Assembly (NCBI GenBank): GCA_949499105.1 | Contig: CATEFX010000039.1 | Coordinates: forward strand, 1-49,692 | Source of the DNA: Formosa sp. Hel1_33_131 | GTDB taxonomy: Bacteria > Bacteroidota > Bacteroidia > Flavobacteriales > Flavobacteriaceae | DNA: 49,692 nt | Reading direction: 5' to 3' | Shown: positions 35,878 through 45,618 of the stretch, one piece after another | Numbering within the stretch: the stretch's first letter is position 1 | How the letters are laid out: each line of letters starts with the position of its first letter | Notes under the pieces: model-generated | The model's input: the letters and a program-made list of their open reading frames with translations, nothing else | Database searches by the model: none | Told to the model about the DNA's origin: nothing | Position numbers and translations under genes: made by a program

Positions 35878-36676
35878 CGGAAATATTTAAGGCTTTTAAC
35901 TCGTTGATATCTGTATTTTTTATAATATAAACATGCTCCAAACTTGTCATATCATTAAACAATTTAACGTCAATAATGTATAAATCTTCGGTATCATTTA
36001 GTCGGTAGGATTGGATGCTTCCAACAGGGATATTGGGAGGAAACGTGGAAGAGTACCCACTGGTAACAACCGTGTCTCCAACAGCTATTTTCACAAGATC
36101 TTGTACATCTTTTAATTGAGTAATTTCGGGGGATTTACCATCCCAACTCAAGATTCCAAAATGATTTGTTTTTTTTAATTTCACATTAACCCGACTGTTG
36201 GTGTTTAAAATTGACAATACTCTAGAATAGTTGGCAGACGTTTTATCAATGATTCCTACAATTCCTTTAGATGTAATCACGCCATCTTCCTCTTTGATAA
36301 AGTCATTAGAGCCCATGTTAAGGGTTAAATAGTTATTAGGAAGGGTAAAACTATTCTTATAAACCAGACTTGGAAGTATGTTGTAGGTGCTTTCTAAAAC
36401 ACGGTCTACTTGCGCTAAATTCTTATGATTGAAGACTACTGTTTTCAATTGGCTATTTTCTTCTAAAAGTAATTTATTTTCATTTTTTAAATTATAATAT
36501 TGAGAAATGCCGTGAAAAGTTCCATAAATACTTCCCGTTACTTGATTGGAAGAATGGATAAATTTACTGCGGTGATATTCATGCGACTGTATGGTGAGTG
36601 AAAGCGCACAAGTAAACAACACCAAAAACAATACAAACGTTTTGTTTCTGATGAAAAAATTAAAAAGTTGTTGCAT
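35870..36676 (-). CDS. mreC: rod shape-determining protein MreC
   Basis: MreC is the periplasmic scaffold of the elongation machinery. The 268-residue protein has an N-terminal membrane span (TFVLFLVLFTCALSL), a coiled coil near residues 60-80 (LKNENKLLLEENSQLK), and a beta-rich periplasmic domain with GIVGIIDKTSANYSRVLSILN. It lies 10 nt after mreB and overlaps mreD by 8 nt. Confidence 0.95.
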   Translation of the reverse strand: MQQLFNFFIRNKTFVLFLVLFTCALSLTIQSHEYHRSKFIHSSNQVTGSIYGTFHGISQYYNLKNENKLLLEENSQLKTVVFNHKNLAQVDRVLESTYNILPSLVYKNSFTLPNNYLTLNMGSNDFIKEEDGVITSKGIVGIIDKTSANYSRVLSILNTNSRVNVKLKKTNHFGILSWDGKSPEITQLKDVQDLVKIAVGDTVVTSGYSSTFPPNIPVGSIQSYRLNDTEDLYIIDVKLFNDMTSLEHVYIIKNTDINELKALNISDE

Positions 36677-36686
36677 TACTTAAGAT

Positions 36687-37715
36687 CTATTTTAGCAAGA
36701 CACTTTTGTATTTTGCAAGGTTTTTTAGAACGATTCCAGTTCCTCTAACAACGGCTCTTAATGGATCTTCAGCAATATATACAGGCAAGTCTGTTTTTTG
36801 AGACAATCGTTTGTCTAAGCCTCTTAGCATAGAGCCTCCTCCAGCAAGATATATACCCGTATTGTAAATGTCTGCAGCAAGTTCTGGCGGCGTTTGTGAG
36901 AGTGTTTCCATCACAGAATCTTCAATTCGAAGAATGGATTTATCCAATGCTTTCGAAATTTCACGATGCGTAATTTGAACTTGCTTTGGTTTTCCAGTTA
37001 ACAAATCTCTTCCTTGAACATTCATTTCATCCGGCGGAACTTCTAAATCTTCAGTGGCTGCTCCAATTTGAATTTTTATTTTTTCTGCCGTTCGGTCACC
37101 AACGTACAAATTGTGCTGAGTTCGCATATAGTAAATGATATCATTCGTAAATACATCTCCTGCAACTTTCACGGATTTGTCACAAACAATACCTCCCAGA
37201 GCAATGACGGCAATTTCGGTGGTTCCACCTCCGATGTCAACGATCATATTTCCTTTAGGTTGCATAATATCTACGCCAATTCCAATCGCTGCTGCCATGG
37301 GCTCATGAATTAGGTAAACTTCTTTTCCATTAACGCGTTCAGCGGATTCTTTTACCGCACGCATTTCCACTTCTGTAATTCCCGAAGGAATACAAATCAC
37401 CATTCTTAAAGAAGGTGCAAATAATTTATTTTTTAATGCAGGGATGCTTTTGATAAACATGCTGATCATTTGTTCAGAGGCATCAAAATCTGCAATGACA
37501 CCGTCTTTTAAGGGACGGATCGTTTTGATGTTTTCATGCGTTTTACCTTGCATCAAATTGGCTTCTTTTCCAACGGCAATAATTTTTCCAGAGATGCGAT
37601 CTCTAGCCACAATGGATGGGCTGTCAATTACAACTTTGTCATTGTGAATTATTAATGTGTTGGCGGTACCTAAATCGATGGCTATTTCCTCAGTTAAGAA
37701 GTCAAAAAATCCCAT
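36687..37715 (-). CDS. mreB: rod shape-determining protein MreB
   Basis: MreB is the actin-like filament protein that directs cell elongation. At 342 residues it has normal length. Nucleotide-binding motifs: AIDLGTANTLI at the N-terminus, MIVDIGGGTTEIAVI mid-protein, and GIYLAGGGSMLRGLD near the C-terminus. The 99-nt gap to purH shows no exact TAnnTTTG box, so mreB may be read from the purH promoter or from an unrecognised one. Presence of mreBCD and mrdA-rodA implies a rod-shaped cell. Confidence 0.97.
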   Translation of the reverse strand: MGFFDFLTEEIAIDLGTANTLIIHNDKVVIDSPSIVARDRISGKIIAVGKEANLMQGKTHENIKTIRPLKDGVIADFDASEQMISMFIKSIPALKNKLFAPSLRMVICIPSGITEVEMRAVKESAERVNGKEVYLIHEPMAAAIGIGVDIMQPKGNMIVDIGGGTTEIAVIALGGIVCDKSVKVAGDVFTNDIIYYMRTQHNLYVGDRTAEKIKIQIGAATEDLEVPPDEMNVQGRDLLTGKPKQVQITHREISKALDKSILRIEDSVMETLSQTPPELAADIYNTGIYLAGGGSMLRGLDKRLSQKTDLPVYIAEDPLRAVVRGTGIVLKNLAKYKSVLLK

Positions 37716-37814
37716 ATGCTATAAAAAATTACTGGGGGGTGTTAAAGTAAAAATGCTGTTTTGTAAATGTACTAAAATAAATTTTAGTTTGGAAATGCGT
37801 TTTACTTAAATTAA

Positions 37815-39347
37815 TTAGTGCTTAAAATGACGTGTTTTTGTGAAAACCATCGCAACATTGTTTGCGTTACAATAGTCAATACTCAATTGATCTTTTATTG
37901 AACCGCCTGGTTGAATTACCGCCGTAATCCCTGCATTTTTAGCGATTTCTACACAGTCAGGAAACGGAAAAAAGGCATCACTAGCCATTACAGCACCACT
38001 CAAATTAAAGTTAAAGGAGTTCGCCTTATGAATTGCTTGGCTCAAGGCGTCTACACGACTTGTTTGTCCAGTTCCACTCGCAAATAATTGTTTGTTTTTA
38101 GCCAAAACGATTGTATTTGATTTCGTGTTTTTACATATTTTTGAAGCAAATAATAAATCTTCAATCTCACTGTCAATAGGCGTGGAGGTCGTTGCGTTCT
38201 CTAGCATATTTCGGTCATCTGTGATCGAGTCTTTTTGCTGAACCAACACACCATTCAAGCAACTTCGCACGCTCGTTTCAGGTAATTTGACGGTATTTTG
38301 AATCAATAGAATTCTGTTTTTCTTCCCTTTTAAAAGGGCTTCTGCCTCTGCGTTAAATGAAGGCGCGATCACAACCTCACAAAATAAAGTATGAATTTTT
38401 TCGGCGGTCGCTAAGTCAATTTCGCAGTTTGCAATTAAGACGCCACCAAATGCCGAGACTGGATCTCCTGCCAATGCATCAACATACGCTTGGTGTAAGG
38501 TGTCTCTTTGGGCAACGCCACAAGCATTGTTGTGTTTTAAAATAGCAAACGTTGGTGCTTCATCATGAAATTCGTTCATTAAGTTAACAGCAGCATCGAC
38601 ATCTAAAAGATTGTTATAGCTTAATTCTTTTCCATGAAGTTTTGTAAACATCGCTTCAAAATCTCCAAAGAAATAGCCTTTTTGGTGTGGGTTTTCCCCG
38701 TAACGAAGTGCAGTGCCTTGAGTTTCACTGATTTTTAAGACAACTTCTTCTTTTTTACTATTGAAATAATTAAAAATAGCACTATCATAATGCGATGAAA
38801 CATTAAATGATTTGGTCGCAAAACGTTTACGATCTTCAATAGATACACGGCCTTCGGATTCAGAAATGAGCGCTAAAAATTCTGAATAATCATCTACAGA
38901 CGACACACATATCACATCTTTGTAGTTTTTGGCAGCTGCACGTATCAGAGAAATTCCACCAATATCAATCTTTTCGATAATGTCTTCGTTACTTGCTCCA
39001 GAAACTACCGTTTTTTCAAATGGATAGAGATCCACGATCACCGCATCGATTTGTGGAATTGAAAAGGCGCCCATTTCTTCCACATCTTGGGCATTGTCTT
39101 GCCGATTTAAAATGCCACCAAATATTTTTGGATGTAATGTTTTGACACGGCCACCAAGAATAGCTGGGTAATCCGTTATATCTTCTGCGGGAACGACTTT
39201 AATTCCTAAGTCATTAATAAATTTTTGAGTTCCTCCTGTGGAGTATATAGTAACGCCTTGTTCGTTCAGTTTTTTTACGATTGGTTCTAGACCGTCTTTA
39301 CTGAATACGGAAATTAAGGCAGATTTGATTGTTTTATTTTGGCTCAT
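37815..39347 (-). CDS. purH: bifunctional AICAR formyltransferase / IMP cyclohydrolase
   Basis: PurH performs the last two steps of IMP synthesis. The N-terminal cyclohydrolase domain shows SVFSKDGLEPIV and YSTGGTQKFI. The C-terminal formyltransferase domain has LRYGENPHQKG and KHNNACGVA, and the ending GGSIKDQLSIDYCNANNVAM is typical. Length 510 is normal. It precedes mreB on the same strand with a 99-nt gap. An exact -7 box is 23-30 nt upstream of the ATG. Confidence 0.97.
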   Translation of the reverse strand: MSQNKTIKSALISVFSKDGLEPIVKKLNEQGVTIYSTGGTQKFINDLGIKVVPAEDITDYPAILGGRVKTLHPKIFGGILNRQDNAQDVEEMGAFSIPQIDAVIVDLYPFEKTVVSGASNEDIIEKIDIGGISLIRAAAKNYKDVICVSSVDDYSEFLALISESEGRVSIEDRKRFATKSFNVSSHYDSAIFNYFNSKKEEVVLKISETQGTALRYGENPHQKGYFFGDFEAMFTKLHGKELSYNNLLDVDAAVNLMNEFHDEAPTFAILKHNNACGVAQRDTLHQAYVDALAGDPVSAFGGVLIANCEIDLATAEKIHTLFCEVVIAPSFNAEAEALLKGKKNRILLIQNTVKLPETSVRSCLNGVLVQQKDSITDDRNMLENATTSTPIDSEIEDLLFASKICKNTKSNTIVLAKNKQLFASGTGQTSRVDALSQAIHKANSFNFNLSGAVMASDAFFPFPDCVEIAKNAGITAVIQPGGSIKDQLSIDYCNANNVAMVFTKTRHFKH

Positions 39348-39369
39348 GGTGATGTCTGAATTTATCCCT

Positions 39370-39377
39370 CAAAAATA
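39370..39377 (-). promoter_or_regulatory. -7 promoter element of purH
   Basis: On the minus strand this reads TATTTTTG, an exact TAnnTTTG. Transcription would start about 39363, giving a leader near 16 nt. No TTG is seen at -33 spacing. Confidence 0.45.
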
Positions 39378-39456
39378 GTCAATTATCCTATAAACATTGA
39401 ATTGAATTTCCTCAAAAAAATTTTATTTTTTAACGAAACAAGGGAGTTATTAACAA

Positions 39457-39909
39457 CTACATGAGTGTAGCAACCGATCGACATACAAATTCTAAGAAAC
39501 GTTCATCATCTTCTGTAAATGGATCAATAGCATTTGAGTCAATATCAATTTGCCCAATATTTTTACCGTTGACAAATAATGGGACTACAATTTCAGACTT
39601 GACGCTCATACTGCAAGCGATGTAATTGTCCTGAGCTTTTACATCCGGCACTACAAAATTTTCATTACTAAGAGCCACTTGTCCACAAATTCCCTTTCCA
39701 AACGGAATGGTGGTGTGATCGGTTGGCGTTCCTGCGTAGGGACCGAGCTTCAGCTCCTCTTTGTCTCCATTTCTGAAATAAAAACCAACCCAATCATAAT
39801 GTGGCACGGATGTTTTTAATAATTCACATATCAAATGGAGTGTTTGATCTTGTGTTATTGAGTGGCGTATTAAGTCAGTAATTTTGGATTGTAATGCCTC
39901 GAAAATCAT
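39457..39909 (-). CDS. GAF domain protein, free methionine-(R)-sulfoxide reductase-like
   Basis: A 150-residue single-GAF protein resembling fRMsr, which reduces free methionine-R-sulfoxide. Shared features are IPFGKGICGQVA, YIACSMSVKSEIVVPL and GQIDIDSN. Of the three cysteines used by E. coli fRMsr, those equivalent to C94 (C75 here) and C118 (C99) are present. The resolving C84 position is not Cys (TDHTTIP). So either activity uses a different thiol relay or the protein only binds a ligand. It is monocistronic, between purH and the divergent metal module. Confidence 0.82.
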   Translation of the reverse strand: MIFEALQSKITDLIRHSITQDQTLHLICELLKTSVPHYDWVGFYFRNGDKEELKLGPYAGTPTDHTTIPFGKGICGQVALSNENFVVPDVKAQDNYIACSMSVKSEIVVPLFVNGKNIGQIDIDSNAIDPFTEDDERFLEFVCRSVATLM

Positions 39910-39923
39910 TATAAATATTTTTA

Positions 39924-39931
39924 CAAAAATA
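39924..39931 (-). promoter_or_regulatory. -7 promoter element of the GAF gene
   Basis: The minus strand reads TATTTTTG, an exact TAnnTTTG. It ends 15 nt before the ATG, so the leader would be under 10 nt. Confidence 0.45.
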
Positions 39932-40018
39932 CCATATATCTGATAAAAGTGATAGCTAAGAGGTCTTATTTTATGTTAATTTTCTGGTAACCAATGCCGC
40001 AAGTTGGATGAGTTTTGT

Positions 40019-40026
40019 TAAATTTG
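40019..40026 (+). promoter_or_regulatory. -7 promoter element close to the start of the HYC-type gene
   Basis: TAAATTTG matches TAnnTTTG exactly and ends only four bases before the ATG at 40031. If used, the transcript would start at or next to the ATG and be leaderless or nearly so. No -33 TTG at correct spacing; chance occurrence in AT-rich DNA is possible. Confidence 0.3.
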
Positions 40027-40030
40027 GATT

Positions 40031-40444
40031 ATGCAAAAAACGATAGCGCATAAATTTTTCTCATTGACTCTAGCATTTTTAGTGCTTGTGTCAGCTTTTT
40101 CATTCAAAATAGAAACCCATTTTTGTGGGTCTAAAATAGTAGATGTAGCAGTTTTTTCAAGCGTTAAATCTTGTTGCAGTGCAACACCATCTTTGGGGTC
40201 TGAATTTCAATTCACCAAAAATAGCTGTTGCAAAAACAAGGTGCTATCTGTTAAAGGTTTAAAACACTATAAAATTGTTTCACTCTCGATCGAACTTCCC
40301 GTTGTGAACGTTTTTTTAGAACCGTCTAAATTTTATATCGAACCGCTATTCTTTGATTTTTCGGATTCAGATTATTACTCTAGCTATTCCCCTCCAGATT
40401 TGGTGATTGACTTTCTGGTTGATCATCAAATTTTCTTAATTTGA
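40031..40444 (+). CDS. HYC_CC_PP-type small exported Cys-rich protein
   Basis: A 137-residue protein with an N-terminal hydrophobic export signal (LTLAFLVLVSAFSF). It shows the pattern of the HYC_CC_PP group: THFCG (H30, C32), a CC pair at 48-49, a second CC pair at 66-67 and PP at 121-122 near the end. The biochemical function of the group is unknown to me. It is the first of three plus-strand genes with a TonB receptor and an HMA protein, both rich in paired Cys, so a metal-linked role in the envelope is inferred from context. Confidence 0.8.
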   Translation: MQKTIAHKFFSLTLAFLVLVSAFSFKIETHFCGSKIVDVAVFSSVKSCCSATPSLGSEFQFTKNSCCKNKVLSVKGLKHYKIVSLSIELPVVNVFLEPSKFYIEPLFFDFSDSDYYSSYSPPDLVIDFLVDHQIFLI

Positions 40445-40527
40445 TTTAGTACTATACAAGCATGTTCATTAAAAAAGTGAATTTTGTCTCCTCCCTTATT
40501 ATAGTATTAATTATAAATTAAATCACA

Positions 40528-42765
40528 ATGAAATCTACAGTATATCTAATTTTATTCATTCCATTTTTCATGAGTTCACAAACGGAACTTAAAGGAATGG
40601 TTATGGAACTAAATCCCCAAAACAAACACGTTCCCCTGTTTGGTGCCAATGTATTTTGGTTGAACTCTTCTATTGGAACGACCACTACGCTAGATGGGAC
40701 TTTTGTATTGCCATATAAATCCTCCTACAAAAAACTTGTCATTAGCTACATCGGGTTTAAAACAGACACCTTAACCATCGCTTCTCCAAAAATGATTCAT
40801 CATTTGTTAGAGGCTTCTAGCGACCTTGGTGAAGTAACCGTGTCTGTGCGTAAAAAAGCCACAGCAACCTCTTACCTTTCATCCCGAAATATTTCTACAA
40901 TAAGTAGTAAAGAATTGTTGAAAGCGGCTTGTTGTAATTTGTCCGAAAGTTTTGAAACGAACCCTTCTATAGATGTCAATTTTACGGATGCCATTTCTGG
41001 GACAAAGCAAATTAAAATGCTAGGACTCACAAGTCCCTATATTTTAATTACTACTGAAAACATACCTTCGATTCGGGGTGCCTCGCAAGCCTACGGCTTG
41101 AGTTTTATTCCAGGAACTTGGGTCGAAAGCATTCAGGTTACTAAAGGGGCTGGAAGTGTAGTTAATGGTTTTGAAAGTATTGCGGGACAAATCAATGCAG
41201 AACTTGTAAAGCCATCTACTGACAGTCGTGTATTTTTTAATGCCTATGGATCTTTGAATGGACGAACGGAGGTAAACACACATCTAAATTCAAATATTTC
41301 TGAAAGATGGAGTACTGGATTGTACCTCCACGCGAATAATCGATCTAAAAAATTTGACAGAAACAACGACTCCTTTTTAGATATGCCGTTGGCCAAACAA
41401 ATTAATGTTATGAATCGTTGGCAGTATTCCAATCTTGAAAAAGGGCTCATTAGTTTTTTGAGTGCGCGGTATTTGAATGATGAAAAACAATCAGGTCAAC
41501 TGAGTTTCGATCCTGATAAAAATAGACTCTCAAGTTCTATCTGGGGGAGTGAAGTAGCGACGAAGCGTTTTGAAGTGTCTGGTAAATTTGGGTATGTCAA
41601 CCCGGAGATCCCCTACCAAAGCTTAGGACTTCAACTCGCTTACAGCGATCATGATCAAGAGTCCTACTTTGGGTTAAATCAATATGATATCCGCCATAAA
41701 AGTTTGTACACAAATTTCGTTTACAATTCTATTATTAGCGATTCCCGACACAAAATCAAGACGGGTCTAACCGTGACCTATGATCGGTATGATGAGGCCG
41801 TGAATTCGAAATTTTATGGCAGAAAAGAGCAGTCTGTCGGTGGGTTTTTTGAATACAGTTTTGATAATTTAGAAGCCCTTAATTTAACAGCGGGGATTCG
41901 TGTAGATCACCATAATTTATTAGGAACTTTTGTGACTCCTCGATTGCATGCACGTTACACGCCTTGGGAAAAATCAGCGTTAAGATTTTCAGTTGGACGG
42001 GGAAAACGAGCGGCTAATATTTTTGCCGAAAACCAAAGACTTTTTGCAACTTCAAGAACCATTAACATCCAAAGCTCAGGTGGAGAGTTCTATGGATTAG
42101 AGCCTGAAATTGCATGGAATTATGGAGTGTCTTTTTTACAAGGCTTTAAGTTTTTCGACCGAAAAGCGGAGCTGACCTTGGACTTTTATCGCACTGATTT
42201 TCAAAACCAAGCCGTTGTAGATTATGAAAATCCTTATGAGGTAAACTTTTATAATTTGGAAGGGTCTAGTTATGCCAATAGTTTTCAAGTAGAATTTAGT
42301 TTAAATATTCTGAAGTATTTAGATTTAAAAACAGCCTATAAGTTTTACGATGTTAAAACACAGTATAAATCTGGAAAACTAAAAAAACCTTTAACCTCCC
42401 AGCATCGCGTATTCGCAAATTTATCCTACGAAATTCGTGAAACAGAAAATGATGGTATATGGAAATTTGACACCACATTTAACTGGTTTGGGAAACAGCG
42501 TTTTTCATCGACTGCTTTCAGTCCTGAGGCCTATCAATTACCGTCTTATTCCCCAACTATCTCTACATTGAATGCACAAGTTACCAAGGTTTTTTCAAAC
42601 TCTTTTGAGGTTTATCTTGGTGCCGAAAACATGACCAACTCAACTCAAAAAAATCCAATAATTAGCTCAGAAAACCCTTTTGGGTCAAATTTTGATACTA
42701 CATTTGTTTATGGCCCCATATTTGGGAGTACTTATTACGCGGGCTTACGTTATAAACTAAATTAA
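40528..42765 (+). CDS. TonB-dependent outer-membrane receptor
   Basis: A 745-residue receptor: signal peptide, a carboxypeptidase-regulatory-like beta domain (about 22-100, with FVLPYKSSYKKLVISYIGF), a plug domain (about 115-225, with KMLGLTSPYILI and GFESIAGQINAEL), and a 22-strand-type barrel ending in AGLRYKLN. The plug starts with an AACCNLSESF segment holding a Cys pair, unusual inside a plug. The substrate cannot be read directly. Its position between a Cys-rich protein and an HMA protein suggests a metal or metallophore, such as copper. It lies 5 nt before the HMA gene. Confidence 0.9.
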   Translation: MKSTVYLILFIPFFMSSQTELKGMVMELNPQNKHVPLFGANVFWLNSSIGTTTTLDGTFVLPYKSSYKKLVISYIGFKTDTLTIASPKMIHHLLEASSDLGEVTVSVRKKATATSYLSSRNISTISSKELLKAACCNLSESFETNPSIDVNFTDAISGTKQIKMLGLTSPYILITTENIPSIRGASQAYGLSFIPGTWVESIQVTKGAGSVVNGFESIAGQINAELVKPSTDSRVFFNAYGSLNGRTEVNTHLNSNISERWSTGLYLHANNRSKKFDRNNDSFLDMPLAKQINVMNRWQYSNLEKGLISFLSARYLNDEKQSGQLSFDPDKNRLSSSIWGSEVATKRFEVSGKFGYVNPEIPYQSLGLQLAYSDHDQESYFGLNQYDIRHKSLYTNFVYNSIISDSRHKIKTGLTVTYDRYDEAVNSKFYGRKEQSVGGFFEYSFDNLEALNLTAGIRVDHHNLLGTFVTPRLHARYTPWEKSALRFSVGRGKRAANIFAENQRLFATSRTINIQSSGGEFYGLEPEIAWNYGVSFLQGFKFFDRKAELTLDFYRTDFQNQAVVDYENPYEVNFYNLEGSSYANSFQVEFSLNILKYLDLKTAYKFYDVKTQYKSGKLKKPLTSQHRVFANLSYEIRETENDGIWKFDTTFNWFGKQRFSSTAFSPEAYQLPSYSPTISTLNAQVTKVFSNSFEVYLGAENMTNSTQKNPIISSENPFGSNFDTTFVYGPIFGSTYYAGLRYKLN

Positions 42766-42770
42766 TATTT

Positions 42771-43124
42771 ATGAAAAAAATAATTATATCACTCACAATG
42801 CTTTGTTTTAGTGTCTTAAGTTTTGGTCAAAACAAAAATGCCAAAGCCTCCTTTGAAGTAGATGGGGTCTGCATGATGTGTAAAAGTCGTATTGAAAAAG
42901 CGTGTATTAAAACGAAGGGTGTTAAATCGGCTGTTTGGAATGTTAAAAGCCACGAATTAAAACTTATTTTTAATGAACATAAAACGGACCTCAGTACCAT
43001 CCAAAAAAATATTTTGGCTGTTGGTCATGATACTGAAAACCTAAAAGCTACTAAGGAAGCTTATGAGACCGTTCATCCATGTTGTAAGTATCGCGAAGAA
43101 GAAGTTGTAAAAGATCACAATTAA
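42771..43124 (+). CDS. exported heavy-metal-associated (HMA) domain protein
   Basis: A 117-residue protein with a signal peptide (residues 1-19, ending SFG) and one HMA domain. Its metal-binding motif is GVCMMCKSR, with C34 and C37. HMA domains bind soft metals, usually Cu(I) or other thiophilic ions, in the CxxC loop. A second Cys pair, HPCCKYR, follows near the C-terminus. Most HMA chaperones are cytoplasmic; the signal peptide places this one in the periplasm. It lies 5 nt after the TonB receptor and is followed by a strong terminator. Confidence 0.88.
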   Translation: MKKIIISLTMLCFSVLSFGQNKNAKASFEVDGVCMMCKSRIEKACIKTKGVKSAVWNVKSHELKLIFNEHKTDLSTIQKNILAVGHDTENLKATKEAYETVHPCCKYREEEVVKDHN

Positions 43125-43133
43125 TATCATATC

Positions 43134-43168
43134 AAAAAAAAGCTCCTGAATTTCAGGAGCTTTTTTTT
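43134..43168. terminator. bidirectional terminator between HMA gene and groEL
   Basis: GCTCCTGA (43142-43149) pairs with TCAGGAGC (43153-43160). An A run lies before the stem and a T run after it, which pair further. Both strands thus show a GC-rich stem followed by U's. It sits between the convergent HMA gene and groEL and can end both. Confidence 0.92.
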
Positions 43169-43187
43169 GTAATTAGTTTGTGTTAGA

Positions 43188-44819
<1,632 letters not shown>

Positions 44820-44834
44820 TTAGTTTTTTAAAAA

Positions 44835-45110
44835 TTAAACAATTGCAAGAATATCACTTTCTCGCATGATTAAATAATCAGTTCCTTCTAGTTTAAGCTC
44901 TGTACCTGCATATTTCCCGTAAAGTACAGAGTCGCCAACCTTTACAGTTGTAGGCTCATCTTTTGTGCCTTTACCAACAGCAACGACCGTTCCTTTTTGA
45001 GGTTTTTCTTTCGCATTATCAGGAATGATAATTCCAGAAGCGGTTTTTGTTTCAGCCTGCAATGGTTCTACAAGAACTCTGTCTGCTAATGGTTTGATGT
45101 TTAAAGCCAT
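44835..45110 (-). CDS. groES: co-chaperonin GroES
   Basis: GroES caps the GroEL cavity. I chose the Met at 45110 ([16 protein letters not shown]), which matches the normal GroES N-terminus. An upstream ATG at 45119 adds MNH and is less likely. The mobile loop [12 protein letters not shown] and the [15 protein letters not shown] core are typical. The length, 91 residues, is normal. The upstream gap shows no TAnnTTTG box but a TTGGCAC element (see 45151-45168). Confidence 0.96.
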   Translation of the reverse strand: MALNIKPLADRVLVEPLQAETKTASGIIIPDNAKEKPQKGTVVAVGKGTKDEPTTVKVGDSVLYGKYAGTELKLEGTDYLIMRESDILAIV

Positions 45111-45150
45111 ATGATTCAATTTTTAGTGTTGTTTTTATATAATATGATCC

Positions 45151-45168
45151 AGTCTAAAAGTGTGCCAA
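45151..45168 (-). promoter_or_regulatory. possible sigma-54-like promoter of groESL
   Basis: The minus strand reads TTGGCACACTTTTAGACT. The -24 part TTGGCAC is a full match to the sigma-54 consensus. GG and the later GA are ten bases apart, the sigma-54 spacing, but the -12 GC is GA here. A start of transcription near 45140 would leave a leader of about 30 nt. A sigma-54 activator is coded 1.8 kb away. Speculative because the -12 base is mismatched. Confidence 0.35.
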
Positions 45169-45197
45169 CCCTTCTAAACTGACAAACTTTCAGAAAC

Positions 45198-45230
45198 AAA
45201 AAATGTCAACGTGTTGGCGTTGACATTTTG
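45198..45230 (-). terminator. intrinsic terminator after secG
   Basis: AAAATGTCAACG (45200-45211) pairs with CGTTGACATTTT (45218-45229), a 12-bp stem with a 6-nt loop. On the minus strand a T run follows. It lies 23 nt after the secG stop and separates the miaB-to-secG transcript from groESL. Confidence 0.88.
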
Positions 45231-45252
45231 TAATTTTTATGAAGCATTTCTA

Positions 45253-45618
45253 TTACTCTGAATCCGTTGCTTCTGGTGTTGAGTTCTCTTCTGTAGGTGT
45301 GTCTTGAACAGGCACTGCTATTGGCTGAGACGTTGCTGGTGCAGCATCTAAATCAAGTGCTTTTGACTCTTGACTGTTATCAGTGCCTCCTATAGCAACA
45401 TTAGACAATAAAATTAAAGCTAGTAATAAGGTTGCAAGTGCCCAAGTACTTTTGTCCAAAAAGTCAGATGTTTTTTTAACACCACCAACCTGCTGGGTTC
45501 CACCGCCACCAAAAGAAGAAGATAATCCTCCGCCTTTAGGATTTTGAACCATTATAACAACGACAAGTAGAAAGGCTACTATGACGATAAGAACTAGAAA
45601 TATAGAAAATGTACTCAT
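45253..45618 (-). CDS. secG: preprotein translocase subunit SecG
   Basis: SecG assists SecYE in export. The 121-residue protein has two membrane spans (about 4-24 and 58-76), with the conserved MVQNPKGGGLSSSFGGGG loop between them. Its acidic C-terminal tail (about 80-121) is longer than E. coli SecG, a low-complexity extension. It overlaps the TPR gene upstream by one base and is followed by a strong terminator. Confidence 0.93.
   Translation of the reverse strand: MSTFSIFLVLIVIVAFLLVVVIMVQNPKGGGLSSSFGGGGTQQVGGVKKTSDFLDKSTWALATLLLALILLSNVAIGGTDNSQESKALDLDAAPATSQPIAVPVQDTPTEENSTPEATDSE

Noticed and set aside
37771-37788. Inverted repeat ACTAAAAT/ATTTTAGT between purH and mreB
   Set aside because: AT-only stem with a very short loop; it does not resemble a terminator or a known operator.
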